Part shown: piece after piece, positions 57,051-64,000 of the stretch
How positions within the stretch are numbered: position 1 is the stretch's first letter
Layout of the letters: each line of letters begins with the position of its first letter
DNA from: DASRAA01 sp963814165
GTDB taxonomy: Bacteria > Acidobacteriota > Terriglobia > Terriglobales > Acidobacteriaceae
Length of the DNA: 64,000 nucleotides
Reading direction: 5' to 3'
NCBI GenBank assembly: GCA_963814165.1
Contig: CAWFBW010000002.1
Location: 111,075 to 175,074, forward strand
Position numbers and translations under genes: made by a program
Notes under the pieces: model-generated
The model's database searches: none
Told to the model about the DNA's origin: nothing
The model's input: the letters and a program-made list of their open reading frames with translations, nothing else

Positions 57051-58657
57051 ATGGATCGTCATTTTGTGAGTTTCAGGGAGAGGCTGAGGTCACACCGTTT
57101 CGCTTCGACCCTGGTCGTGCTGGCGACGCTTTCGCTGGGCATCCTGATCGGCACGGTCGTGTCGTCGGAAGTCAAGGGCAAGGAGAAAGCCGGTTTCGTC
57201 GTCTGATGCGACTCCGCTCCAGGTGCCATCGCCGCAGCAGCTTTCGAACCAGTTTTCTCAGATCGCCCGCCAGTTGGAACCCTCGGTAGTGAACATCAGT
57301 ACCGAAATGACCATCAAGAATCCCGCATGGGAGGGGTGGAAAGCAGTCCCCGGGCGACGATGGCGACGACAACTCCATGCAGGACTTCTTCAATCGCTTC
57401 TTCGGAGGACAGGGTGGTCAGGGCGGAGGTCAGATGCCGGGCGCCCCAGGCGGCGACGACATGCGGGAACGCGCGACCGGTTCCGGCGTGATTGTCGATT
57501 CCAAGGGCTATATCGTTACCAATCGGCATGTCGTCGATAATGCCGATCGCGTCCGAGTGAAATTGATGTCAGATCCGGCCACGGTGACTTACGATGCCAC
57601 AGTCATCGGCACGGACCTGGAAACTGACCTTGCAGTCATCAAGATCGACGCCAAGAAACCGTTGCCGGCGGCCAAACTCGGCAACTCCGACAGCATGCAG
57701 GTCGGAGACTGGGTACTTGCCATCGGCAGCCCGTTCAATTTGGAAGAGACCGTGACCGCCGGCATCGTTTCGGCGCGCGGCCGCAATATCGTTCCGCAGC
57801 GTCAGTTCCAGTCGTTCATCCAGACGGACGCTGCCATTAACCCGGGCAATTCGGGCGGCCCGCTGGTCAACATGAATGGCGAAGTCATCGGCATCAATAC
57901 CGCCATCTTCACCAGCGGCGGCGGCTATCAGGGCGTCGGCTTTGCCATGCCGTCGAATACCGTGGTTTCGGTTTACAACCAGCTGATCGGCCCCGACCAT
58001 AAGGTTTCTCGCGGCTCGATCGGCGTGGAATTTAATGCAGTTCCCAATCCGGCCGTGCAGCGCGTTTACGGCGTGTCCAGTGGCGTGACCATCGCTAATG
58101 TGACGCCAAATGGACCCTCGGCCAAAGCCGGCTTGCTGACCGGTGACACCATCGTTTCGGTGAACGGCAAAAACGTTGCCTCGGGCGACGAACTGGTGGC
58201 TGAAATTTCGGCTCTTAAGCCGGGCACTATCGCCAAAATCGGCTACGTCCGCAATGGCAAGCAGAGCACCGTGGACGTCACCATCGCCGACCGCTCCAAG
58301 CTGTTCGCCACGCGACTCGGTGGAGACGAAGAAGGCGGCGAGGAAGCGCAGCCACAGGAGAGCAAGCTGGGAGTGAATGTCCGTGACCTCACTCCCGACA
58401 TCGCGGAGCGCATGAAGTTGCCCAACTCCAAGGGCGTGCTGGTACAGGATGTGAAGCCGGGAGGCTTCGGGGACAATGTCGGCCTGAGCCGCGGCGACGT
58501 GATCCTGGAAATCAACAAACAGCCAGTCAACAGCGAGGCTGACTTCCGCAAGTTCGAATCGGGACTGAAGTCTGGTCAGGATGTCGTCTTCCTGGTCAGG
58601 CCTCGAGGACTCGGCCCCAACGCGGGCACGATCTTCATGGGCGGGACTCTCCCGTAG
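57051..58657 (+). pseudogene. HtrA/DegP-type serine protease, two frameshifts in N-terminus
   Basis: The ATG at 57051 has AGGAG 6 nt upstream and a TATAAT box at 57013-57018. It opens RFASTLVVLATLSLGILIGT, a membrane anchor. The frame breaks near 57195 and again near 57350; the linking frames read SNQFSQIARQLEPSVVNIST and SMQDFFNRFFGGQGGQGGGQ. The protease domain is intact: His in IVTNRHVVDNADRV, Asp in TDLETDLAVIKID, Ser in INPGNSGGPLVNMNGEVIG. Two PDZ domains follow (ANVTPNGPSAKAGLLTGDTI and QDVKPGGFGDNVGLSRGDVI). It degrades misfolded periplasmic proteins. Confidence 0.9.
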
Positions 58658-58686
58658 GGTGATCGAAAGGTTCGTCAGCACACGTG

Positions 58687-58727
58687 GAAAGGGCTCCCGA
58701 GATTCCTCTCGGGGGCCCTTCCCGTTT
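58687..58727 (+). terminator. Terminator hairpin after htrA
   Basis: GGGCTCCCGAGA (58691-58702) pairs with TCTCGGGGGCCC (58707-58718) with one G-T pair and flanking AA/TT, followed by CCCGTTTT. It lies 33 nt past the htrA stop. Confidence 0.75.
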
Positions 58728-58840
58728 TGGACTTTTGCATTAGATTCCTCCAAAGGTTCTGTTGATTTTCCTGTTTCTTTTTTCATGAACACATGTTTAC
58801 AATCGAACCGTTCTATAGGAATTCATAGATTTCCCCCGAG

Positions 58841-59365
58841 GTGCCGAGTTTGCGCTTGAGTCTACGAATTCTCCAACCGCTGGTGGTCGCCGCGGTTTCG
58901 CTGCTACTTACCGGCGTCGCTACTGCCACCGCACCATCCCAAGCCTCCAAATCTTCTTCCAATTCCCATAAGTCCTCGAAATCGTCTAAATCGGGAAAAT
59001 CCTCCAGCAGCAAGTCGTCGAAGAAGAAGACGACGACGAAAAAGTCAGCGAAGTCGACGTCTCACGGACAGCGCGGAATCGATCAGGCGCGAACCGTGCA
59101 GATCCAGGAAGCTCTGATTCGCGAGCATTATCTGACTGGCGAGCCGACGGGAAGCTGGGACCAGTCCACCAAGGACGCCTTGACGCGCTTTCAAGAAGCC
59201 AATGGATGGCAGACCAAGTCGGTTCCCGACTCGCGCGCACTCATCAAGTTGGGACTAGGTCCGGACAAAACGGGCTTGCTGAATCCGGACACGGCAGTGA
59301 TGATGTCGCCACACGAGTTAGGAACGCCGCATGACGGGCAACCGGGAGGCTCGACGCAGCCGTAG
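58841..59365 (+). CDS. Secreted peptidoglycan-binding protein with Ser/Lys linker
   Basis: A 174-residue exported protein. The GTG at 58841 gives a signal peptide ending GVATATA near residue 31. Residues 33-75 are a nearly pure Ser/Lys linker (SKSSSNSHKSSKSSKSGK and more). The C-terminal half is a PG_binding_1 domain (VQIQEALIREHYLTGEPTGS, then WDQSTKDALTRFQEANGWQT). It probably attaches to the cell wall; the linker may span or bind polyanions. Confidence 0.88.
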   Translation: MPSLRLSLRILQPLVVAAVSLLLTGVATATAPSQASKSSSNSHKSSKSSKSGKSSSSKSSKKKTTTKKSAKSTSHGQRGIDQARTVQIQEALIREHYLTGEPTGSWDQSTKDALTRFQEANGWQTKSVPDSRALIKLGLGPDKTGLLNPDTAVMMSPHELGTPHDGQPGGSTQP

Positions 59366-59391
59366 GCAACGAACGGAAATCACTTGCGAGG

Positions 59392-59414
59392 GCGCGGCGG
59401 ATGCCGCGCTCTTT
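59392..59414 (+). terminator. Terminator hairpin after peptidoglycan-binding gene
   Basis: GCGCGGC (59392-59398) pairs with GCCGCGC (59403-59409), 4-nt loop, followed by TCTTTT. Confidence 0.75.
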
Positions 59415-59597
59415 TGCGTAGGAGCAGCACGCCTGCACAGGAAACCCCGAGGCGGATGCCGGCTCTCCATGTAAAAAATCAGCACTTTCGTTGTACAATT
59501 TGCTGACTTAATTTCAAACGTGTTTCAGTGCCTTACACTGTTCGCCGAATGACCCGGCAATCGCTTTCGCCGTTCACCATCAAGAGGGGGCATATCC

Positions 59598-60614
59598 GTG
59601 AAAAGCAGAATGATCCTGATCGTTTTGGTCCTGGTAACGCTTTTTGTGTCGCTGGCGGAGGCACAGGCTCCGGCGCCGGCAACAACCAGCGCACCGGCAC
59701 ATGGCCGCAAGATACGAGTAGCTGTCTTCGATTTTGACTACGCGACCGTACAGACCGCCTCCGCGGCGGCGTTTGGAACCAACATCGACGTGGGCCGCGG
59801 GATGGCGGATTTGACCGTCAAGTATCTGGTGCAAGACGGCACCTATTCCGTCATTGAGCGCAAGGCGATGGACAAGATCCTCGCCGAGCAGAACTTCTCC
59901 AACAGCGACCGCGCCAATCCCTCCTCGGCGGCTAAGCTCGGCAAGTTGCTGGGTGTGGACGCCATCATCGTCGGAAGTGTCACACAATTCGGCAACGACA
60001 CCAAGAACACCAATATCGGCGGGGGCGGCGGCAACTGGGGTGGATATGGCATCGGTGGCTTCAAACACAAGAACACCAAAGCCATCGTCGGCGTGGATGC
60101 CCGTATCGTCAACATCGACACCGCTGAGATCATGGGAATTGCCGAAGGTAAAGGCGAATCGAGTCGCGAGAGCACCTCGCTGTTGGGCGGCGGCGGCAAT
60201 TGGCACGGCTGGGGCGGCGGCGCCGTGGACTTCGGCAGCAGCGACTTCCAACAGACCATCCTCGGAGAAGCTGTGAACTCTGCCGTTAAGCAGATGAGCG
60301 GCGAACTTATCGCCGATGCCAGCAAGGTGCAGGCGCGTACCGTCAGCGTGGAAGGCCTGGTAGCTGCGGTGGACGGCGGCCAGATCGTTCTGAATGTCGG
60401 CGGCAAGGTCGGCCTCAAGGTTGGCGACCAGCTTACCGTTGAGCGGGTGACGAAAGAGATTAAGGACCCGTCCACAGGCCAGGTGATTCGCCGGCTCTCG
60501 TCGCCTGTGGGCGTGATCAAACTCACCGATGTGGACGCTATTTCCGCTGTCGGGACTGCGGTTTCGGGCTCGGGCTTTAAGGTCGGCGACGCGGTCAAGA
60601 CCGTAACGCAGTAG
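59598..60614 (+). CDS. CsgG-family lipoprotein-like protein
   Basis: A 338-residue exported protein. The GTG at 59598 gives the signal MILIVLVLVTLFVSLAEA. The CsgG/DUF799-like fold is seen in KIRVAVFDFDYATVQTAS, YSVIERKAMDKILAEQNFSN, KLLGVDAIIVGSVTQFG and ARIVNIDTAEIMGIAEGKGE. Gly/Trp-rich inserts interrupt it twice (GGGGNWGGYGIGGF and GGGGNWHGWGGGA). A C-terminal beta domain (GGKVGLKVGDQLTVERVTKE) follows. CsgG proteins form secretion pores for amyloid fibres; no lipobox Cys and no curli genes are adjacent, so a pore role is uncertain. Confidence 0.85.
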   Translation: MKSRMILIVLVLVTLFVSLAEAQAPAPATTSAPAHGRKIRVAVFDFDYATVQTASAAAFGTNIDVGRGMADLTVKYLVQDGTYSVIERKAMDKILAEQNFSNSDRANPSSAAKLGKLLGVDAIIVGSVTQFGNDTKNTNIGGGGGNWGGYGIGGFKHKNTKAIVGVDARIVNIDTAEIMGIAEGKGESSRESTSLLGGGGNWHGWGGGAVDFGSSDFQQTILGEAVNSAVKQMSGELIADASKVQARTVSVEGLVAAVDGGQIVLNVGGKVGLKVGDQLTVERVTKEIKDPSTGQVIRRLSSPVGVIKLTDVDAISAVGTAVSGSGFKVGDAVKTVTQ

Positions 60615-60637
60615 CAGCCATCGTGCGTGATTGTATG

Positions 60638-60659
60638 GGGCGCGGAGCCATCCGCGCCC
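60638..60659. terminator. Bidirectional terminator hairpin
   Basis: GGGCGCGGA (60638-60646) and TCCGCGCCC (60651-60659) form perfect 9-bp arms with loop GCCA between convergent genes. Confidence 0.8.
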
Positions 60660-62036
60660 TTAGCTTTGCCCGCGCAAGGTAGCGGAAGCAACTTCCCTGA
60701 TGGCATCGCCTATCTGGTCCACCGCCCACTGGATTTCCTCCGCCGTAATCACCGCCGGAGGCGCGATCATCACGTGGTCGCCACACAGTCCGTCCACACA
60801 GCCCTGCATGGGATAGAGCATCACTCCGCGCTTCACGGCGCAGTCGTTGACCCGGCCCGAGAACTTCCTGTCGGCGGAAAACGGCGTTTTGGTTGGTTTA
60901 TCGACTACGAACTCGACCGCCCAAAGCAGACCGATTCCGCGTACATCGCCGACGCAGTCTAGCGTCCACAGCCTTTGCAGCTCATCTTTGAGGACCGAAG
61001 CAACGCTGCCAAGGCGGTCCGAGTCTGCCTCTTCAATTAGCTGCCGATTCAGCAACGTATTCAGAACCGCTCGACCCGTGGCGACCGCAACCGGGTGTCC
61101 GTTGTAAGTGAATCCGTGCAGCAACGTACCTGTACCTTTTGCGATCGCGTCAACTATGTGACGCCGCACAATAACGGCTCCCAGCGGTGCGTAGCCGCTG
61201 GAAATGCCCTTCCCCGCGGCGATGATATCCGGAGCAACACCGTAGTGCTCCACGGCAAACCGGCGCCCGGTGCGGCCGAAGCCGGTCATGACCTCGTCGG
61301 CGATGAGCAAAACTCCCTGCTCGCGGCAGATTTCGGCAACTCGGGTCACATACGAAGGCGGCGGCGCTGCCGCACCCAAGGTTGCCCCACTCACAGGCTC
61401 CATGATGAAGGCCGCAGCCGTCCCGTTCGTCTCCGCGATGGCCTGCTCGACCTCCACTGCATATTTCAGCCCGCAGTCGGCGCAGCCGTTGCCACAGTCG
61501 TAGCGGCAGCGATAGCAGTACGGGATGCTCGACTTGGGAAACTCCCGCAGCATGGGCAGATAGATTCCGCGACGTGACGGGTTCCCGCTGACGGCCATCG
61601 CGCCGAGCGTTGCGCCGTGATAGCTCTGGCGCCGGCTGACGACCTGATAGCGCTCGGGGTGTCCGCTCTCGACCTGAAATTGCCGCGCCAGCTTCAGGGC
61701 GCTCTCGACTGCCTCCGAGCCTCCACTGGTAAAGAACACCGCGCCGCCGTCGAATGCCGGTCCGGCGAAATCAAGCAGCTCGCGCGCAAACTCCTCGGCA
61801 ACTTCGGTCGTGAAGTTGCTGGAATGAGCGAACTCCAGCTGCGAAGCCTGCTCAGCCATGGCGCAGGCGATCGCCGCGTCTCCGTGCCCAATAAAGTTCA
61901 CCACCGCGCTGGACGCGAAATCGAGATGTCGCTTCCCCGCGGCGTCGAACAGCCAAACACCTTCGCCGCGCACCGCGACGGGGTATGTCTTGTTCACGAC
62001 GCGGTGCAACACGGCAGAGCGCGAAACCGCGGTCAT
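60660..62036 (-). CDS. Class III PLP-dependent aminotransferase
   Basis: A 458-residue aminotransferase of the omega-amino-acid/4-aminobutyrate class. GVWLFDAAGKRHLDFASSAV starts the fold; GGAVFFTSGGSEAVESALKL binds the PLP phosphate; LLIADEVMTGFGRTGRRFAV holds the PLP Asp; and Lys in PDIIAAGKGISSGYAPLGAV forms the Schiff base. The stretch YCYRCRYDCGNGCADCG (about 171-187) is a Cys-rich insert that occurs in some homologues. The amino donor is unknown. The ATG is at 62036. Confidence 0.94.
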   Translation of the reverse strand: MTAVSRSAVLHRVVNKTYPVAVRGEGVWLFDAAGKRHLDFASSAVVNFIGHGDAAIACAMAEQASQLEFAHSSNFTTEVAEEFARELLDFAGPAFDGGAVFFTSGGSEAVESALKLARQFQVESGHPERYQVVSRRQSYHGATLGAMAVSGNPSRRGIYLPMLREFPKSSIPYCYRCRYDCGNGCADCGLKYAVEVEQAIAETNGTAAAFIMEPVSGATLGAAAPPPSYVTRVAEICREQGVLLIADEVMTGFGRTGRRFAVEHYGVAPDIIAAGKGISSGYAPLGAVIVRRHIVDAIAKGTGTLLHGFTYNGHPVAVATGRAVLNTLLNRQLIEEADSDRLGSVASVLKDELQRLWTLDCVGDVRGIGLLWAVEFVVDKPTKTPFSADRKFSGRVNDCAVKRGVMLYPMQGCVDGLCGDHVMIAPPAVITAEEIQWAVDQIGDAIREVASATLRGQS

Positions 62037-62120
62037 GGCGTATCTTTCTCCACGGGCGGATTATACCGACAATCCCGGTATGCTAATCTTGGCCGCTGGC
62101 ACCCAGCAACGAGGAGTTCG

Positions 62121-62471
62121 ATGACTCAGCAGGATCACAATTACCAGATGGACTACGTGGAGTTTCCCGCCACCGACATCGAGGCAACGAAGCGCTTCTA
62201 TTCGGCGGTCTTCGGCTGGAACTTCACCGACTACGGCCCCAACTACACCAGCTTCCACGATGGCCGGCTGGCCGGCGGATTCACCATGAGCGCCAAGCCC
62301 GTGAAGGGCGGTCCACTGGTCGTTCTGTACGCGAAGGCGCTGGAAGTTACCCGGCATAAGGTAGTCGCAGCTGGCGGAACGGTTCTGATCGAGCCGTTCG
62401 AGTTTCCGGGAGGGCGCCGTTTTCACTTCGCCGATCCGAACGGCAACGAACTAGCGGTTTGGAGCGAATGA
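62121..62471 (+). CDS. VOC (glyoxalase-like) protein
   Basis: A 116-residue vicinal-oxygen-chelate protein. MDYVEFPATDIEATKRFYSA and VFGWNFTDYGPNYTSFHDG form the first half; PFEFPGGRRFHFADPNGNEL contains the typical C-terminal metal-site region. The ATG at 62121 has GAGGAG upstream. Its role is unknown; similar small VOC proteins serve in resistance or metabolism. It is followed after 6 nt by the MFS gene, likely the same transcript. Confidence 0.92.
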   Translation: MTQQDHNYQMDYVEFPATDIEATKRFYSAVFGWNFTDYGPNYTSFHDGRLAGGFTMSAKPVKGGPLVVLYAKALEVTRHKVVAAGGTVLIEPFEFPGGRRFHFADPNGNELAVWSE

Positions 62472-62477
62472 TGCATT

Positions 62478-63849
62478 ATGTCAGCACGAATTCAAAGGTC
62501 GCCGGGCGGGCCGGGCAAACTTAATTTCTATCTGGTGAAAAGCATCATCGTCGGTGCCCTCGGCGGTCTGCTGTTCGGCTTCGACACCGCTGTCATCGCC
62601 GGAACCACCCACCAGCTGACGCAGGTCTTCAGCCTGTCAGCCGAGCAACTGGGCTTTACCGTGTCGATTGCGCTGATAGGCACCATCATCGGCGCCATGT
62701 CTTCCGGCATCCTCGGCGACCGACTCGGCGGCCGCGAAAGCCTGCGCATTCTGGCGGTCTTCTACGTGATCTCTGCCCTGGGCTGTGCCTTCGCCTGGAA
62801 CTGGCCTTCGCTGCTGGTTTTCCGCTTCATCGGCGGACTCGGCATCGGCGGCTCGTCCGTGCTGGGCCCGGTTTACATCGCCGAAATCGCTCCCGCGAAA
62901 TGGCGCGGGATGCTGGTTGGCTCATTCCAGATCAACATCGTCATCGGCATTCTCGTGGCGTACCTCTCCAACTTCATCATCGGGCGCTTTGGCTTGGGGA
63001 TGAATGAATGGCGCTGGATGCTCGGCGTGGCCGCGCTGCCTGCGATTCTGTTCCTCATCATGCTGTTCGGCATTCCGCGCAGCGCGCGCTGGCTGGTCAC
63101 CAAGAATCGAATCCCCGAAGCACGTGAAGTCCTCGACCGCCTCGGCTCGCCCGACGGCGCCAGCGAGCTCGATGACATCATCGCCTCCATCCACGTGGAT
63201 GGCGTGGTGCACTCCGAGCCGCTCTTCCAGCGCAAGTACCGCATCCCGATTTATCTAGCATTCACCGTGGCCGCGTTTAATCAACTCGCCGGAATCAACG
63301 CCATCCTCTATTACCTGAACGACATCTTCGCCATGGCCGGCTTCAGCAAGGTTTCCGGCGATTTGCAGGCAGTGGCGGTCGGCGCCATGAACCTGGTGGC
63401 CACGCTGATTGGCATGTCACTCATCGACAAACTCGGCCGCAAGACGCTGCTGATGATCGGCGGCTTCGGCATGACGTTCTGCCTCGGAGGCGTCGCCGAG
63501 GTCTTCTTCACCCATCAACACCAAGGCCTGTCTGGTTTGGCTGCTGGTCGCCTACATCGCCTTCTTTGCGATTTCACAGGGCGCGGTCATCTGGGTGTAC
63601 ATCAGCGAAGTGTTCCCGAATCGCGTGCGCTCTAAAGGACAGGCCCTGGGCAGCTCCACTCACTGGATCATGAACGCCCTAATCGCCTTCATCTTCCCGA
63701 TCTTTGTGGCGCATTTCGGCGGAGCGTTCCCATTCGTATTCTTCGCCGCCATGATGGCGCTCATGTTCTTCGTAGTTATGTTTACTTTCCCCGAAACCAA
63801 GGGCGTCACGCTCGAAGAAATGCAACACAAATTAGGAATCGAGTACTGA
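62478..63849 (+). pseudogene. Sugar-porter MFS transporter, frameshifted
   Basis: The ATG at 62478 opens a 12-helix sugar porter: GALGGLLFGFDTAVIAGTTH, the ILGDRLGGRESLRILA loop, RFIGGLGIGGSSVLGPVYIA and NQLAGINAILYYLNDIFA (QLxGIN) are all family hallmarks. Near 63515 the frame is lost. Helices 10-12 continue in another frame (VWLLVAYIAFFAISQGAVIW, YISEVFPNRVRSKGQALGSS, and FTFPETKGVTLEEMQHKLG) to a stop at 63849. Rejoined it is about 457 residues. The import of a hexose or polyol is likely. Confidence 0.88.
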
Positions 63850-63908
63850 TGGCAGGATTTGAAAGGGCACGGCTTCACAGACTGCGGAAAAATGCGGTTT
63901 CGGGTAGA

Positions 63909-63926
63909 GCTGACCTTCAGGTCAGC
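63909..63926. repeat. Small palindrome after MFS gene
   Basis: GCTGACC, loop TTCA, GGTCAGC. It lies past the MFS stop, in a tail (63850-64000) without a gene; the next repeat-like words (GGACTTTAGTCC) suggest a dispersed intergenic repeat. Confidence 0.55.
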
Positions 63927-64000
63927 GTCGAAGCCCTTTATTTTAGAGCCGCCGAGTGGACTTTAGTCCGCGAGGCCAGAGCCGCTTTGCGGCGACCTTT

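Noticed and set aside
57569..58792. Long minus-strand frame opposite htrA
   Set aside because: The plus strand carries the protease triad and PDZ domains; the antisense frame has no motifs.

Overview
The window reads as a chromosomal segment of a GC-rich (roughly 58-60 %) Gram-negative bacterium, most consistent with an acidobacterium. This placement is inference from gene content: a PEP-CTERM protein, an apolipoprotein N-acyltransferase, a TolC-type outer-membrane protein, a multihaem cytochrome-TPR fusion, and many small conserved secreted or zinc-ribbon proteins. No rRNA, tRNA, CRISPR array, prophage or complete insertion sequence was seen apart from one REP-associated transposase (RAYT). 

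Layout. 1-5 kb: a SLOG-like protein, two DinB proteins, a broken cyanophycinase, a DUF899/DinB pair, and an ArsR-SRPBCC operon with a perfect 20-bp palindromic operator. 5-10 kb: a seven-haem cytochrome, then a repeat-rich region with a RAYT gene, its palindromes, a 203-bp duplication of the RAYT 5' end and a methyltransferase fragment. 10-20 kb: a secreted Asn/Gly-rich protein, polyphosphate kinase 2, HIT, an AbrB-type antitoxin with an unusual partner, prfB with its programmed frameshift, lnt, a PEP-CTERM protein and thiC. 20-30 kb: a probable catabolic cluster (APC permease, GNAT, TetR, Rieske oxygenase, two tandem PYROXD2-like FAD oxidoreductases, GcvT-like aminomethyltransferase), possibly for N- or O-methylated substrates. 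30-38 kb: a secreted protein of 13 identical 25-residue Cys-containing repeats, a small secreted neighbour, OsmC, a stand-alone DHp-like protein, a sensor kinase, a lipoprotein and a TPR protein. 38-50 kb: transporters, DedA, a hydrolase, a decayed toxin-antitoxin pair carrying a 130-bp MITE, the methylmalonyl-CoA mutase large subunit, a flavin monooxygenase, a glycosyltransferase and a TolC-like protein. 50-64 kb: truA-aldehyde dehydrogenase, an isopropylmalate synthase-like enzyme, an M20 peptidase-amidohydrolase operon, HtrA, a peptidoglycan-binding protein, a CsgG-like protein, a class III aminotransferase, a VOC protein and a sugar-porter MFS.

More than a dozen genes are split by single small frameshifts although both halves keep family motifs (1.9, 13.8, 20.1, 21.2, 24.3, 25.6, 34.4, 51.9, 54.3, 56.3, 56.6, 57.2, 57.35 and 63.5 kb). 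The number and the cleanness of these breaks suggest indel errors in the assembly at least as much as true pseudogenes. They are annotated across the break.

The most striking object is the repeat protein at 30.7-31.8 kb: its 13 DNA repeats differ at several positions, yet every difference is silent in the minus-strand frame. The clearest evolutionary story is the MITE in the antitoxin gene at 41.7 kb, whose cognate PIN toxin also carries a premature stop.
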